Source of the DNA: Phycisphaerae bacterium
Lineage (GTDB): Bacteria; Planctomycetota; Phycisphaerae; Sedimentisphaerales; Anaerobacaceae
DNA: 64,000 nucleotides
Assembly (NCBI GenBank): GCA_012744475.1
Contig: JAAYBV010000038.1
Coordinates: forward strand, 1 to 64,000
Reading direction: 5' to 3'
Shown: piece by piece, positions 53,349 through 61,881 of the stretch
Layout of the letters: every line of letters begins with the position of its first letter
Position numbering within the stretch: position 1 is the stretch's first letter
Position numbers and translations under genes: made by a program
The notes under the pieces: generated by a model
Told to the model about the DNA's origin: nothing
Databases searched by the model: none
The model's input: only the letters and a program-made list of their open reading frames with translations

Positions 53349-54245
53349 TCAGAAGTGATGTACCCAGCGGACCTGGAAACGGTCGCCTTCGGGACGATTC
53401 TTGACGCTGGTCTCGAAGTAGGCGTTGAAGAACAGGTGGTCGTTCTGCGAGAAGCTGTACATCGCACCGGGTCCGATGCCCAGAACCTGTTCGCGGCCGG
53501 AGACCTCCTCGCCGTCCACTTCCGAGTCGGTCACCTGCTTGAGGTAGTAGCCGTTGACACCGGCCCGCAGCTTCTTGGGGATCAGCTCATACGAGGCGGC
53601 GAAGTTGCAGTGGACCGCCTGGCCCGGCTGGACCTCCGTGTCATCGTTCTCATCGTTCCAGAGGTAGTGCACACGCCACGAGGCCGTGAGCTTGGGCGTG
53701 AAGAAGTAGGTGCCCGCCCAGTACGGATTGAACGAGAAGTGGTTGTTGCCGGGGTTCAGTCCCTTGTCGTCGTCGTATTTGCCCGTGGGCCAGATGGTCT
53801 GGAGCTCGACGCGGTGCATGAACTTGGGACCGTTGGCGCCCATGATCGGGTCCCACTGGAGATACGGGCCAACGAGAATGTCGCCCACGCCGGTCCCGTT
53901 GTCGTCCAGGAGACTGACGGCGTCGAAGCTGACGACCGGAACGATCACGTCGAGGCCCCACTTGCCACCGAACAGGATCGGGCGATCGGACTGGTAAATG
54001 AACTGGCTCAGACTGATCCACACATCCAGCTCCGGATCGAACGGGGGACCGTCGACCAGCTCATCGGCCGTGTAGTACTGGATGTACTCCGCGAAGTAAA
54101 AGCCGGGTCCGGCCGGCGGACCGCCATCCATGAAACTGGTGAAACCGAGGTTGACCGCCGGCTGATCGAACGCCGCAACCGGCAGCGCCAACAGGGACAC
54201 GAGCAACAGGCCCGCGCCGAACATAGATGGACGACAGCATTTCAT
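53349..54245 (-). CDS. Outer-membrane beta-barrel, phenol-degradation meta-pathway type
   Basis: 298 residues. Signal peptide ([19 protein letters not shown]). The mature part has alternating beta-strands ending in an aromatic residue (FQVRWVHHF), as for outer-membrane barrels. Segments such as [62 protein letters not shown] and [20 protein letters not shown] are typical of the Phenol_MetA_deg (MetA) family. The family probably forms channels for hydrophobic compounds, but this is not settled. AGGAGG lies 6-7 nt before the ATG. Confidence 0.87.
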   Translation of the reverse strand: MKCCRPSMFGAGLLLVSLLALPVAAFDQPAVNLGFTSFMDGGPPAGPGFYFAEYIQYYTADELVDGPPFDPELDVWISLSQFIYQSDRPILFGGKWGLDVIVPVVSFDAVSLLDDNGTGVGDILVGPYLQWDPIMGANGPKFMHRVELQTIWPTGKYDDDKGLNPGNNHFSFNPYWAGTYFFTPKLTASWRVHYLWNDENDDTEVQPGQAVHCNFAASYELIPKKLRAGVNGYYLKQVTDSEVDGEEVSGREQVLGIGPGAMYSFSQNDHLFFNAYFETSVKNRPEGDRFQVRWVHHF

Positions 54246-54491
54246 AGCTTACCTCCTAAAACGGACACATATTGGCCTTCTCACACGAGAATCCGTCGAA
54301 GTCCAGTCGCATGTTAATATCGGAAGTCCGTTCCCTGCGCGACCACATTTTACCGACCTTTTTCCCCCGCCGCGAGTCCGAAATCGACACATTCTGCGCC
54401 GGCTGCGCGGAGGCTCGATTCCTCCGAGGCCCCTTCCGCAGCACTCCGGCGGCGCGCCGCCGGCGGAAAACGTCCGATATCGCTTTAAGTC

Positions 54492-54548
54492 CTATGGCAG
54501 AAAGGACTTGGCAGCCGCCAATTTCCCACGGCGGGAGTGCTCAATCAC
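54492..54548 (-). pseudogene. Remnant of the 3' end of top6A
   Basis: The minus-strand frame reads VIEHSRRGKLAAAKSFLP and then TAG. The intact top6A ends VIEHYLPEKLAAAKSFLP and TGA. Fourteen of 18 residues agree, and the DNA (plus strand, 54496 onward) matches 57241 onward without a gap, with several of the differences silent. Only this end is left; nothing upstream in the frame matches. Confidence 0.75.
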
Positions 54549-54644
54549 ACCGCCGACGGCTCTATGTGCTGGACCACGTGGGACGCAACGCGTCCGGCTC
54601 TGTCCGGTAGCCTCAAGAATGAGCGGGCGTACATGTTGTTAGTC

Positions 54645-54673
54645 TTGACATGGTCGGTGTAGAGGGGTCTACT
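54645..54673 (+). promoter_or_regulatory. Promoter candidate for the pseudopilin cluster
   Basis: TTGACA, 17 nt, TCTACT. The leader to the ATG at 54794 would be about 114 nt. Confidence 0.5.
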
Positions 54674-54793
54674 GATATCTCAGGACCAGTGGATTGTGGT
54701 ATGTCTCCTTGGTGAAAGCGAGTGGCGGGCTTCCGGGATGAGCTTCGGGTATTTCGGCGGAAGTGGAGAAGCAGCCGTTGCGAGATTCCTGAG

Positions 54794-55504
54794 ATGAAGC
54801 GAACCAGCAGAGAACACATGCGAGTCATTGGTTACTCCCGGTGCGGGTTCACACTCGTCGAACTGCTGGTGGTGGTGTCGATCATCGCGCTGATGGTATC
54901 GATCGCCCTGCCGACGCTGACCCGGGCGCAGAGGAACGGAGAGGGAGTTCACTGCCTGGCGAACGAACACCAGTTGATGCTGGCTTGGCTGCAATACGCC
55001 CAGGACAGTGAGGATCGGCTCTGCCAACCCGAGTCATTCACGGCGGCCTTGAGACCCTATGTGAAAATGGACGAGATCTACGTATGCAAGGCCGTTCGGG
55101 ATGAGCACGCGACCAACTCCTATGGTGTTTCGAATACGATGGGAGGGGAACCTCGCGATGGCATCAAGCCTTTTGACAAGTTGCACCGTGTCTCTCATCC
55201 CAGCCAGAGGTCGGTCCTTGTAGATGTGGATGCCGAGTCTCAGAGGTGTTTCTGGCCCTTGCTGTGGAATGAGGACACCTGGATGTGGCGTCCCTGGTCA
55301 TGGCCCCCTTCAACCAGCCTCCAGGGCATGACCGCGAGACACAATGACGGCTGCAACATCTCGTTCGCTGACGGTCATGGCGAATACCGCCGGTGGAAGG
55401 ACCGGCGAACTCTGAAGCTGATCAAAGGCCTGATTGCCGACCCGAATGCCGCTTCAGCCGACAGCGTCGACTTGGAGTTCATGATTGAGGTGTTGACCCC
55501 GTAG
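54794..55504 (+). CDS. Pseudopilin-like protein with prepilin N-terminus
   Basis: 236 residues if it starts at ATG 54794; ATG 54818 (MRVIGYSRCG) is the alternative, and neither has a strong ribosome site. Type III/IV prepilin signal CGFTLVELLVVVSIIALMVS with Gly at -1 and Glu at +5. The body is of the H-x-DG type (PLLWNEDTWMWRPWSW; ARHNDGCNISFADGHGEYRRW), the layout of planctomycete secreted pseudopilins. It should be cleaved by a prepilin peptidase (one is at 37754). Function in a type II secretion-like or surface system is inferred. Confidence 0.85.
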   Translation: MKRTSREHMRVIGYSRCGFTLVELLVVVSIIALMVSIALPTLTRAQRNGEGVHCLANEHQLMLAWLQYAQDSEDRLCQPESFTAALRPYVKMDEIYVCKAVRDEHATNSYGVSNTMGGEPRDGIKPFDKLHRVSHPSQRSVLVDVDAESQRCFWPLLWNEDTWMWRPWSWPPSTSLQGMTARHNDGCNISFADGHGEYRRWKDRRTLKLIKGLIADPNAASADSVDLEFMIEVLTP

Positions 55505-55536
55505 GCAGACAGGCTCAGCGGAGGCTTTGCTCGATA

Positions 55537-56127
55537 ATGTTCCGAGTTCCCGATTGGTTGCGATACGAAGTTCGCCACAAGATCGAGCGGCTCCGCGACG
55601 GGTACCAGCATCTTCACGTGAAGGACTCGGTCAATGACCACCCGCGGACAATCGTGGGCCTGAGTGTCTTTTCCGTACTGCTGCTGGGAATCGTTCTGAC
55701 GCTCGTCCTCAGGGAGACGCCCGTGCGCCGGCATCAGGGAGGGAAGGGAGCTTGGTTCTATGATTTGAATACCGGCACGCTGTTTACTGCGGACAGCAGC
55801 AGGCCCAACCCGATCGAGGCCCCTTCGGGCGCGTTGCCCGACGGCGGGCCGGCCGGCTTCAGGGCTCACGTGTACAGCTATGTGCTGGAGCCGAACGCAA
55901 CCGAGCGTTTTGTGGGTTTTCTGGAGAGGCCGGACCCGCACGCGAATGTGCGACAACTCGCCTCCGACGGGGCCGACTTCACGGACTGGGCGCGCGGCCG
56001 GCTGATCCGACGTGTTGACGACGACAAATGGGTTTCACCGGCCAGTCCAGCGGGACGCGAGATCATAGAGAACCTGACACGTCCCAACCGAATGGGCCAG
56101 ACTCCCATCTACCACGTTCCAAGGTAA
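55537..56127 (+). CDS. One-helix membrane protein between pseudopilins
   Basis: 196 residues. A basic cytosolic N-terminus (RYEVRHKIERLRDGYQHLHV), one membrane helix (IVGLSVFSVLLLGIVLTLVL) and an outer part with AWFYDLNTGTLFTADSS, a pattern found with pseudopilins in planctomycetes. No catalytic motif. It sits 32 nt after the first pseudopilin gene and 18 nt before the second, so all three form an operon. Role unknown; a scaffold or partner is likely. Confidence 0.75.
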   Translation: MFRVPDWLRYEVRHKIERLRDGYQHLHVKDSVNDHPRTIVGLSVFSVLLLGIVLTLVLRETPVRRHQGGKGAWFYDLNTGTLFTADSSRPNPIEAPSGALPDGGPAGFRAHVYSYVLEPNATERFVGFLERPDPHANVRQLASDGADFTDWARGRLIRRVDDDKWVSPASPAGREIIENLTRPNRMGQTPIYHVPR

Positions 56128-56145
56128 TCTGTGCGGAGAGGCGAT

Positions 56146-57192
56146 ATGAAGAAGGCCTTCACGTTGGTGGAATTGTTGGTTGTCATCGGGATCATTGCCC
56201 TCCTGATGGCAGTCAGCTTGCCCGTGATGCATCGCGCGAGAGAGCAAGGCGTCGAGACGGCCTGCCAATCGAACCTGCGCCAGATGGCGATGATTCTGAA
56301 GACGTACACCGCCGACCACGATCAGTTGTTTCCCGATCCAAGGTATATCTATCATTCACCCGAGTCTTTCGATCGAAGCAAGTGGGGTGCCTATCCGGTG
56401 TGTTGCCGTTGGCATGACGCCCGAATCGGGCCGGATAGTATATTATTGCAGGAGCATCTTGAGTTGCGCGGCTCACTCCGGCCGTATCTGGGAAACATGG
56501 ACATCCTGATCTGCAAGACCGCGAAACGGGCCAACGAGAACAGAGGATGCTGCAACTCCTGCCCGCTCTGCTCGCACGATCCCGGGATCCGCACGACAAC
56601 CCAATACACCTACACCATGAATGCACATCTGGGAACCGAACTCACCACAGGCGGATCAGGAGCCGCATCTGGCAATCTCAGATTCGACAGTCGCACAATC
56701 AGAAGCACGGCGACGCGAAGGGAATCCCAAGTGACACGCAGTCCATCCAGCGTCTTTCTCTTCGGCGAACAGAACTCATGGGCGGTGAATACAATCGGCA
56801 GGCAACCCCTCTATGCCGACTCCCATTGGCCGGCAGAGTTTGAGTTGAGCGGCAAGATTGGTCCAAGCGGCGGGCATTTTGGAACGCTCTACTTGTCGGA
56901 TCTTCAGATCCTCCCCACCTATATGATCGGTGGATCTCACCTGGCTAAGGACGACTGGCGAATCGGCCATGCTTTCGCCACCTGTCATCGCCCGCGGAGC
57001 GGGGACTTGAACACCGGTCACTCCTACACGGTTATGCTCGATGGGCACGTCGAGAGGGTGACCGTGGCAGATCAACTCCGGCGGTCTCGACGCGTCCCGC
57101 GTCTGGGCGAGAGCCGTCTCGGTCCGGGGGGCAATCTGGCGCTGGCCTGGCCCATCGACATTCCTCCGCCGGGCGGTTGGGAAAACCAGTGA
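56146..57192 (+). CDS. Pseudopilin-like protein
   Basis: 348 residues. Prepilin signal MKKAFTLVELLVVIGIIALL, with Ala rather than Gly at -1 and Glu at +5. GGAGAGG lies just upstream of ATG 56146. The middle part has a Cys-rich stretch (CKTAKRANENRGCCNSCPLC) that could bind metal or form disulphides. A GHSYTVMLDGHVERV segment replaces the usual H-x9-DG end, and the tail is Pro/Arg-rich. It ends 44 nt before the stop of top6A. Confidence 0.85.
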   Translation: MKKAFTLVELLVVIGIIALLMAVSLPVMHRAREQGVETACQSNLRQMAMILKTYTADHDQLFPDPRYIYHSPESFDRSKWGAYPVCCRWHDARIGPDSILLQEHLELRGSLRPYLGNMDILICKTAKRANENRGCCNSCPLCSHDPGIRTTTQYTYTMNAHLGTELTTGGSGAASGNLRFDSRTIRSTATRRESQVTRSPSSVFLFGEQNSWAVNTIGRQPLYADSHWPAEFELSGKIGPSGGHFGTLYLSDLQILPTYMIGGSHLAKDDWRIGHAFATCHRPRSGDLNTGHSYTVMLDGHVERVTVADQLRRSRRVPRLGESRLGPGGNLALAWPIDIPPPGGWENQ

Positions 57193-57236
57193 CTCGGCAA
57201 GGACCCGTGACTACATACCGGTGGCTCATCCCTGCA

Positions 57237-58319
57237 TCACGGCAGAAAGGACTTGGCGGCCGCCAGTTTCTCGGGCAGGTAGTGCTCGATCACGTAGTTG
57301 AGGTCGTGGACCGCGAAGGCCTGCTGCTCGGCCCTGACACCCATATCGAGCAACTGCTGGATGGCGTCCTGCCAGGGCTTGAAGTGCTGGACGAACGGGT
57401 CGTTCTTCAGCGCATCCTTGGCCCGCTTGACGTCGACCTCCTTGAGGGGATGAGTGGGGAGCTTGTAGTCGATGATGTCTTGGGGTGTGACTCCGAGAAA
57501 CCTGGCGTTGGGCACACAGAAATAGCGGTTGATGTGTGCGGCGTTGCCCGAGCCGACCTTGAGGGTCCGGTAGATGTTGAACATCCCGTACGGGTCGCAG
57601 TCCACGAAGGCGTAGACGGGCAGCTTCAGCTCGTCGGCCAGCCGACGGATGAAACGTCGGCACGCCCGCGTCGGCACGCCGCCCATCGAAACGAGGATGC
57701 AATTGGCCTTGCGCCAGTAGCTGTGCTTGACCAGGCGCTGGAACATGCCGGCCGTCTCGATGGCCAGGACGAACTTGGCCTTCGTCTCGAACTTCAGGTG
57801 CTCGACCGAGATGGGGATCGAATAGGCGCCGGAGCCAAACTGCGTGCAGTCGATCCGCAGAGGCTTGCCCGTGTCCGGCTGGCGGTCGACGACGATGAGC
57901 TGGCCGGCGATCTCGCCGCCCTTCTCCTCCGGGATGAAGCCGAGCTGCTCGCGGTTGACCTCGAACAGCGCTTCGATGTCGTCGAGCACGGTGTCCGATT
58001 CCGGCTGCTCGTCGAACCGCGCATCGTCCCAGTTCTTCGAGACGTAATATGCCTCTCGCTTGGTCATGATCTCGTCGTCTTCGACGAGCGTCTTGGCGGT
58101 GGACATCATGCGAAGGGTCTGGGCGAACGTCTTGACGGTTGCGACGGTCAGCGTGCGGGTCTTCCGCTTGCCCCGCAGTTCGAGGAAGCCGGTCTTCGGC
58201 AGGTACTTCACGTTGCTCAACGCGCGCAGCGGGAACGACAGCGTGGGCTTGCCCTTGTGCTGAATCTTGTCCCGAACGGAGGCGGCGGTGTCCTTAATTC
58301 GATTGGCCAGCTTGCTCAC
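57237..58319 (-). CDS. top6A: DNA topoisomerase VI subunit A
   Basis: 360 residues, the normal length. It has a winged-helix (5Y-CAP) domain with the catalytic tyrosine in TKREAYYVSKNW (Y91/Y92), and a toprim domain with LPVYAFVDCDPYGMFNIYRT (DxD of the metal site). Subunit A cleaves both DNA strands; with subunit B it forms the A2B2 type IIB topoisomerase that relaxes supercoils and decatenates DNA. It is homologous to Spo11. The start is GTG 58319 (AAAGGAG 6 nt upstream), overlapping the top6B stop as GTGA. A decayed copy of its 3' end lies at 54492. Confidence 0.9.
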   Translation of the reverse strand: MSKLANRIKDTAASVRDKIQHKGKPTLSFPLRALSNVKYLPKTGFLELRGKRKTRTLTVATVKTFAQTLRMMSTAKTLVEDDEIMTKREAYYVSKNWDDARFDEQPESDTVLDDIEALFEVNREQLGFIPEEKGGEIAGQLIVVDRQPDTGKPLRIDCTQFGSGAYSIPISVEHLKFETKAKFVLAIETAGMFQRLVKHSYWRKANCILVSMGGVPTRACRRFIRRLADELKLPVYAFVDCDPYGMFNIYRTLKVGSGNAAHINRYFCVPNARFLGVTPQDIIDYKLPTHPLKEVDVKRAKDALKNDPFVQHFKPWQDAIQQLLDMGVRAEQQAFAVHDLNYVIEHYLPEKLAAAKSFLP

Positions 58320-60112
58320 GATCGGCTCCTTTCGAGGACGTCGGTCAACTGCATCACCAGGGTCTGTTCCTGACGCTCGGTGAGGTCCAGCATCTCCCGA
58401 AGAGCGATGGCGACGTGGGGAATGTATTTCTGGATATAGGCTTTCTTCTTTTCCGATTCGGCGGCTTTGCGTCGCCGGCGGATGAACACCGCCAGCTGCC
58501 GGCCGCACTCCTGGAGCGCCAGCCGGACCTCCTTGATGATCTCGGGATAGTGCGCTACCGCCTCCTTGCTCTCGGAGGTGAACGGCACCCAGACCGACGC
58601 CATGTGCACCAGTATGACCAGCGGGCCTGAGGGCAACGCGCCGTTGGCCTGCTGGAGGGCGTAGTTGCGCCAGTCCGTGGAGATCACCGACTTGGTCATC
58701 GCGCAGGCCGACTGCTGATAGAGCAGAGGCACGCGATTGGCGTAGCGCAGCACGCGCGCCAGCCCGTCGGCCTCCAGCGAGCCGCCGTAGGCGAGCCCTG
58801 CCTCGATCTGGAAGGGATTGCCCCGGTAGACGGACGGTGGACGCGTCACGGCGGTGTAGAAATCGGCCTCGATCTGCGTCTTGAGACCCGCCAGAATCAG
58901 CTCCTCGCCGATCGGGCTGAGACAATCGGTCGGCGGGTTCATGATCTTCGTGTGGTTGATCGCTTTGAAGAGATTGTCCGCCTCCTGCCGGGCGATCCGC
59001 GCGGGTCGGGCTCGCTCATAGAGCTTGGCGGCCTCGCAGATCTGCTTGGCGACGCGCATGCTGACGCGGGAAAAATCCGTGTGCAGGAAGGACTGGAGCG
59101 TCTGCGCCTTGGTGTCGTGGAGCATTTTGATGAGCACGCCCAGCTCGACCCCATACGGGTGCGGCTTGATCTCTCGCGTCTCGACGGGCAACTGGTCCGT
59201 GGCCCGCTTGTAGTCCTTCACCTCGCCTTCGGGCGTGACGAACTGGAGCGAGACGTGCGGATTGGCGATGGCAGTCTGTTCGAGGTACTCCTCCACCGAC
59301 TGGCGGCCCTTCTGGTACTTGGCTTCCAGTTCGATCTCGACCTTGGTGCCGCGATCGACAGGCCATTCGATCGTCTCATCGACGATGATTCGCGGCTCGT
59401 TCTTCTTGGTGTCGATCTCCAGCTCATAATGATGGGCCGGCTTGTTGCGGCTGGTCTTCGACGTGATGGAGACGGGCTTGCCCGTGGTGAGCTGGCCGTA
59501 CATGCCGGCCGCCGAGATGCCGATCCCCTGCTGGCCGCGTGACATCTTGAGCCGGTGGAACTTCGAGCCGTACAGCAGCTTCGCGAAGATCTTGGGAATC
59601 TGCGTCTTGACGATGCCCGGGCCGTTGTCCTCGATCGTCACGCGGAAGCGATCTTCCCCCGAGCCGGGCGCGACGATCACCTTCACCTCAGGCAGGATGC
59701 CCCCTTCCTCGCACGCGTCGAGCGAGTTGTCCACCCCCTCCTTGATCGTCGTCAGCAGCGCCTTTCGCGGATTGTCGAAACCGAGCAGGTGGCGGTTCTT
59801 GGTGAAGAACTCCGCTACGGAGATTTCACGCTGGCCGCGAGCCATGTCCTCGGCGGTTGCGCGGCCAACCGGCTGTTTCGTCGCTCGTCGCTCGTCGCTC
59901 GGGCCTTGCGGCTCGGGCAATGGCTCCGGCGTCGGGATCGGCTCGGGCGCCGTCGTCCTGGTCTTGCGGACCGCCTTCTTCGCAACCTTCCTGGCAGTCT
60001 TCTTCGTCGCCTTCTTCACCGTCTTCTTGACGGGCTTCCGTGCGGCCTTCTTGTGCTTCGTATGAACCGCCCCGGCTTTCGTCGCGGCGGCCTTCTTCCT
60101 GGCTTTTCCCAT
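58316..60112 (-). CDS. top6B: DNA topoisomerase VI subunit B with lysine/alanine-rich tail
   Basis: 598 residues. Residues 1-52 are a Lys/Ala/Arg-rich tail with KK, KKA and KKT repeats, like histone H1 C-tails; a Pro/Glu linker follows (EPIPTPEPLPEPQG). The GHKL ATPase domain has the N box KEGVDNSLDACE (124-135), DNGPGI (162-167) and SRGQQGIGISAAGMYG (191-206). Transducer and C-terminal parts follow (RPPSVYRGNPFQIEAGLAYG). ATP binding dimerises B and drives strand passage by A. It precedes top6A with a 4-nt overlap, as in archaeal operons. Confidence 0.92.
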   Translation of the reverse strand: MGKARKKAAATKAGAVHTKHKKAARKPVKKTVKKATKKTARKVAKKAVRKTRTTAPEPIPTPEPLPEPQGPSDERRATKQPVGRATAEDMARGQREISVAEFFTKNRHLLGFDNPRKALLTTIKEGVDNSLDACEEGGILPEVKVIVAPGSGEDRFRVTIEDNGPGIVKTQIPKIFAKLLYGSKFHRLKMSRGQQGIGISAAGMYGQLTTGKPVSITSKTSRNKPAHHYELEIDTKKNEPRIIVDETIEWPVDRGTKVEIELEAKYQKGRQSVEEYLEQTAIANPHVSLQFVTPEGEVKDYKRATDQLPVETREIKPHPYGVELGVLIKMLHDTKAQTLQSFLHTDFSRVSMRVAKQICEAAKLYERARPARIARQEADNLFKAINHTKIMNPPTDCLSPIGEELILAGLKTQIEADFYTAVTRPPSVYRGNPFQIEAGLAYGGSLEADGLARVLRYANRVPLLYQQSACAMTKSVISTDWRNYALQQANGALPSGPLVILVHMASVWVPFTSESKEAVAHYPEIIKEVRLALQECGRQLAVFIRRRRKAAESEKKKAYIQKYIPHVAIALREMLDLTERQEQTLVMQLTDVLERSRS

Positions 60113-60211
60113 CGGTTCGATTCTTTCCTCCCAAGTTCAGCCCATCCAAAGGCATCACCTGATAGCGAAAACCGGCATCTGCGTCAAGCCCGCGTTTGAG
60201 CTTGCTGGTGG

Positions 60212-60330
60212 GTGGCAGCCTCAAGGCGAAGTGAAACGGAGCCTTGGGGATGGCCCATCGCACACGCAACCAGGATCGTAGCAGCGGACCAAATCACCAT
60301 CCCCAAACGCTGCGCGTTTGAGGCTGCCAC
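60212..60330 (-). repeat. 3'-flank palindromic family, copy D
   Basis: Arms GTGGCAGCCTCAAGGCG ... TTGGGGATGG (60212-60253) and CCATCCCCAAACGC ... TTTGAGGCTGCCAC (60297-60330). It lies 7 nt past the stop of the second Gfo/Idh gene (minus strand); the CACACA tail is missing here. Confidence 0.75.
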
Positions 60331-60337
60331 GCGCCAC

Positions 60338-61528
60338 CTACGTCCTGGTGAACTGGGGGATCGGGAGCGTCTCGCCGTCCTTGAGCGCCGACTGGTGCGC
60401 GACGACCCCTGGGACGGTCATCGCGAGGGCCTCGTAGACGTTGACGAGCGGCTCACGGTCTTCGAGGATCGCGGTGATGAACTCGTTGGCCAGCGGCCCG
60501 TGCGAGCCCCCGTGCCCACCGGCGGGCATGCCGGGCGGCAGCGCCGGCACCGTGATATCCGGCAGGTCTTTCAGCAGGCCGTGATACTCCGTGTCCTGCA
60601 TCCAACCACGCTGGCCGTAGACGCGACCGGTCTCGACGACCACGTCCTGCACGCCCATGCACATGAGCATGCGCGAGGCGCCGCCTTCGCTCGTCTGGAA
60701 CAGGGCGATCTCGTCGCTGTACGGATTTTCGTACTTGTTGGCGCCCGGCTTGTTGGACGGCAGACCCGCGTCGAAACCAATGCACGAGACGGAGGTGAAC
60801 CGCCCGCCGGAGACGCCGACGTAGTAGGCGGTCGAATGAGTCGGATACCACAGCGGAGGCGAGCCGATGCGCCAGCCGTTGAACGACGGAATCGGGGTGG
60901 GACAGAAATGGAAGTACTCGCCCTCGGAGTAGACGAGCTTGCCGAAGCCGCCGGCCCGGTAGATCTGCCGCATCGCGCAGCAGTCCGCGCGGTAATAGCT
61001 CGTCTCGGCCATCATGTACTTCAGGCCGGTCTTCCGAACCGTCTCGACGAGATGCTCGGCCTGCTCGATCGAGCCCCACACCGCCGGCACCGCCGTCATC
61101 ACGTGCTTGCCGTGGTTGAGCACCTCCATGCAGTGCTTGGCGTGGTTCGGGGCATCGGTGGCGACGAAGACCGCCTCGATCTTCGGGTCTTTGACGAGCA
61201 CCTCCAGCGACTCGTACGACTTCTCGCAGCGGCACGCCTGCATCAGCCCCGCGCGCCGCTCGGCGATCAGATCGCTGACCGCGACGATCTCGACGTTCGG
61301 ATGGTCCTGGAAGCCGAAGGCGGCGCCGAACTGGCAGACGCCGTAGCCGACGATGCCCACGCGCACCTTCCGTTCGGAGACCGGCTGCCAGACCTTCTCC
61401 GTGGATCGCTGGCTGCCCCTGGCGGCGCCGGTGGAAAGGCTCGCCGCCGCCGTCGCTCCGAGCGAAAGCCGGCCCAGCGTTTCGAGAAAATCGCGGCGGT
61501 CCATCGGTCCCAATCCAGCAGTCGACAT
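60338..61528 (-). CDS. Gfo/Idh/MocA-family oxidoreductase without the EKP motif
   Basis: 396 residues. A Tat-like N-terminus (MDRRDFLETLGRLSLGATAA). Rossmann fold VRVGIVGYGVCQFGAAFG. The place where the family has Glu-Lys-Pro reads HVMTAVPAVWGS, so the lysine is missing. The C-terminal part holds EGEYFHFCPTP and PLWYPTHSTAYYVGVSGGRF. Such subgroups exist in planctomycetes, and the reaction may differ from NAD-dependent sugar oxidation. The start 61528 has AAGGAGG 8 nt upstream. Confidence 0.85.
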   Translation of the reverse strand: MSTAGLGPMDRRDFLETLGRLSLGATAAASLSTGAARGSQRSTEKVWQPVSERKVRVGIVGYGVCQFGAAFGFQDHPNVEIVAVSDLIAERRAGLMQACRCEKSYESLEVLVKDPKIEAVFVATDAPNHAKHCMEVLNHGKHVMTAVPAVWGSIEQAEHLVETVRKTGLKYMMAETSYYRADCCAMRQIYRAGGFGKLVYSEGEYFHFCPTPIPSFNGWRIGSPPLWYPTHSTAYYVGVSGGRFTSVSCIGFDAGLPSNKPGANKYENPYSDEIALFQTSEGGASRMLMCMGVQDVVVETGRVYGQRGWMQDTEYHGLLKDLPDITVPALPPGMPAGGHGGSHGPLANEFITAILEDREPLVNVYEALAMTVPGVVAHQSALKDGETLPIPQFTRT

Positions 61529-61705
61529 CGGTCAGCCTCCTTCATTGCAGGCAGTATATGAACCGGCCGCAGCACACGTGCGGCTCGCGGTCCGGCCGGC
61601 CCATTCTACGCCGATTCGACGCACCGCGCCAAGAAGTCATGCCCAAGAGGGTGCATGACCGCTTCTGCGAGGCTCGCTTGGGTACCCTGCAGAAGCACGA
61701 ATGAC

Positions 61706-61733
61706 GTAGGGGCGAATGATTATTCGCCCCTAC
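61706..61733. repeat. 28-nt palindromic repeat, copy 8
   Basis: Both arms exact (GTAGGGGCGAAT, ATTCGCCCCTAC) with centre GATT. This and copy 3 are the best copies. Confidence 0.85.
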
Positions 61734-61782
61734 CGGGTTCTTCGCATTGGGCACCTTTCGGTGTCTGCGAGCATCCAAGGCC

Positions 61783-61857
61783 ACCATCCCTCCCGATGTA
61801 CATCGGGACTGCGCGTTTGAGGCTGCCACACACATGCCAGGATGTTCTGACACACAC
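61783..61857 (-). repeat. 3'-flank palindromic family, copy E
   Basis: CCATCCC, an inner palindrome CCCGATGTACATCGGG, GTTTGAGGCTGCCAC and the tail ACATGCCAGGATGTTCTGAC followed by ACACAC. It lies 24 nt after the MFS stop (minus strand). Confidence 0.7.
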
Positions 61858-61881
61858 CGAAGACCAAGCGATCCGGCATCT

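Larger units (their letters stand above)
54246..54793. other. Intergenic region with a top6A remnant and a promoter
   Basis: 548 nt between the outer-membrane barrel and the pseudopilin cluster. It contains the top6A 3'-end remnant (54492-54548) and a promoter (54645-54673). The rest shows no gene, and no repeat of the other families was seen in it. Confidence 0.6.
61529..61881. other. Intergenic region with hairpins and two repeats
   Basis: 353 nt between two minus-strand genes. Hairpins GTCATGC / GCATGAC (61636-61659) and CTTCTGC / GCAGAAG (61662-61695) stand side by side. They are followed by palindrome copy 8 and element copy E. No gene is supported. Confidence 0.6.
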
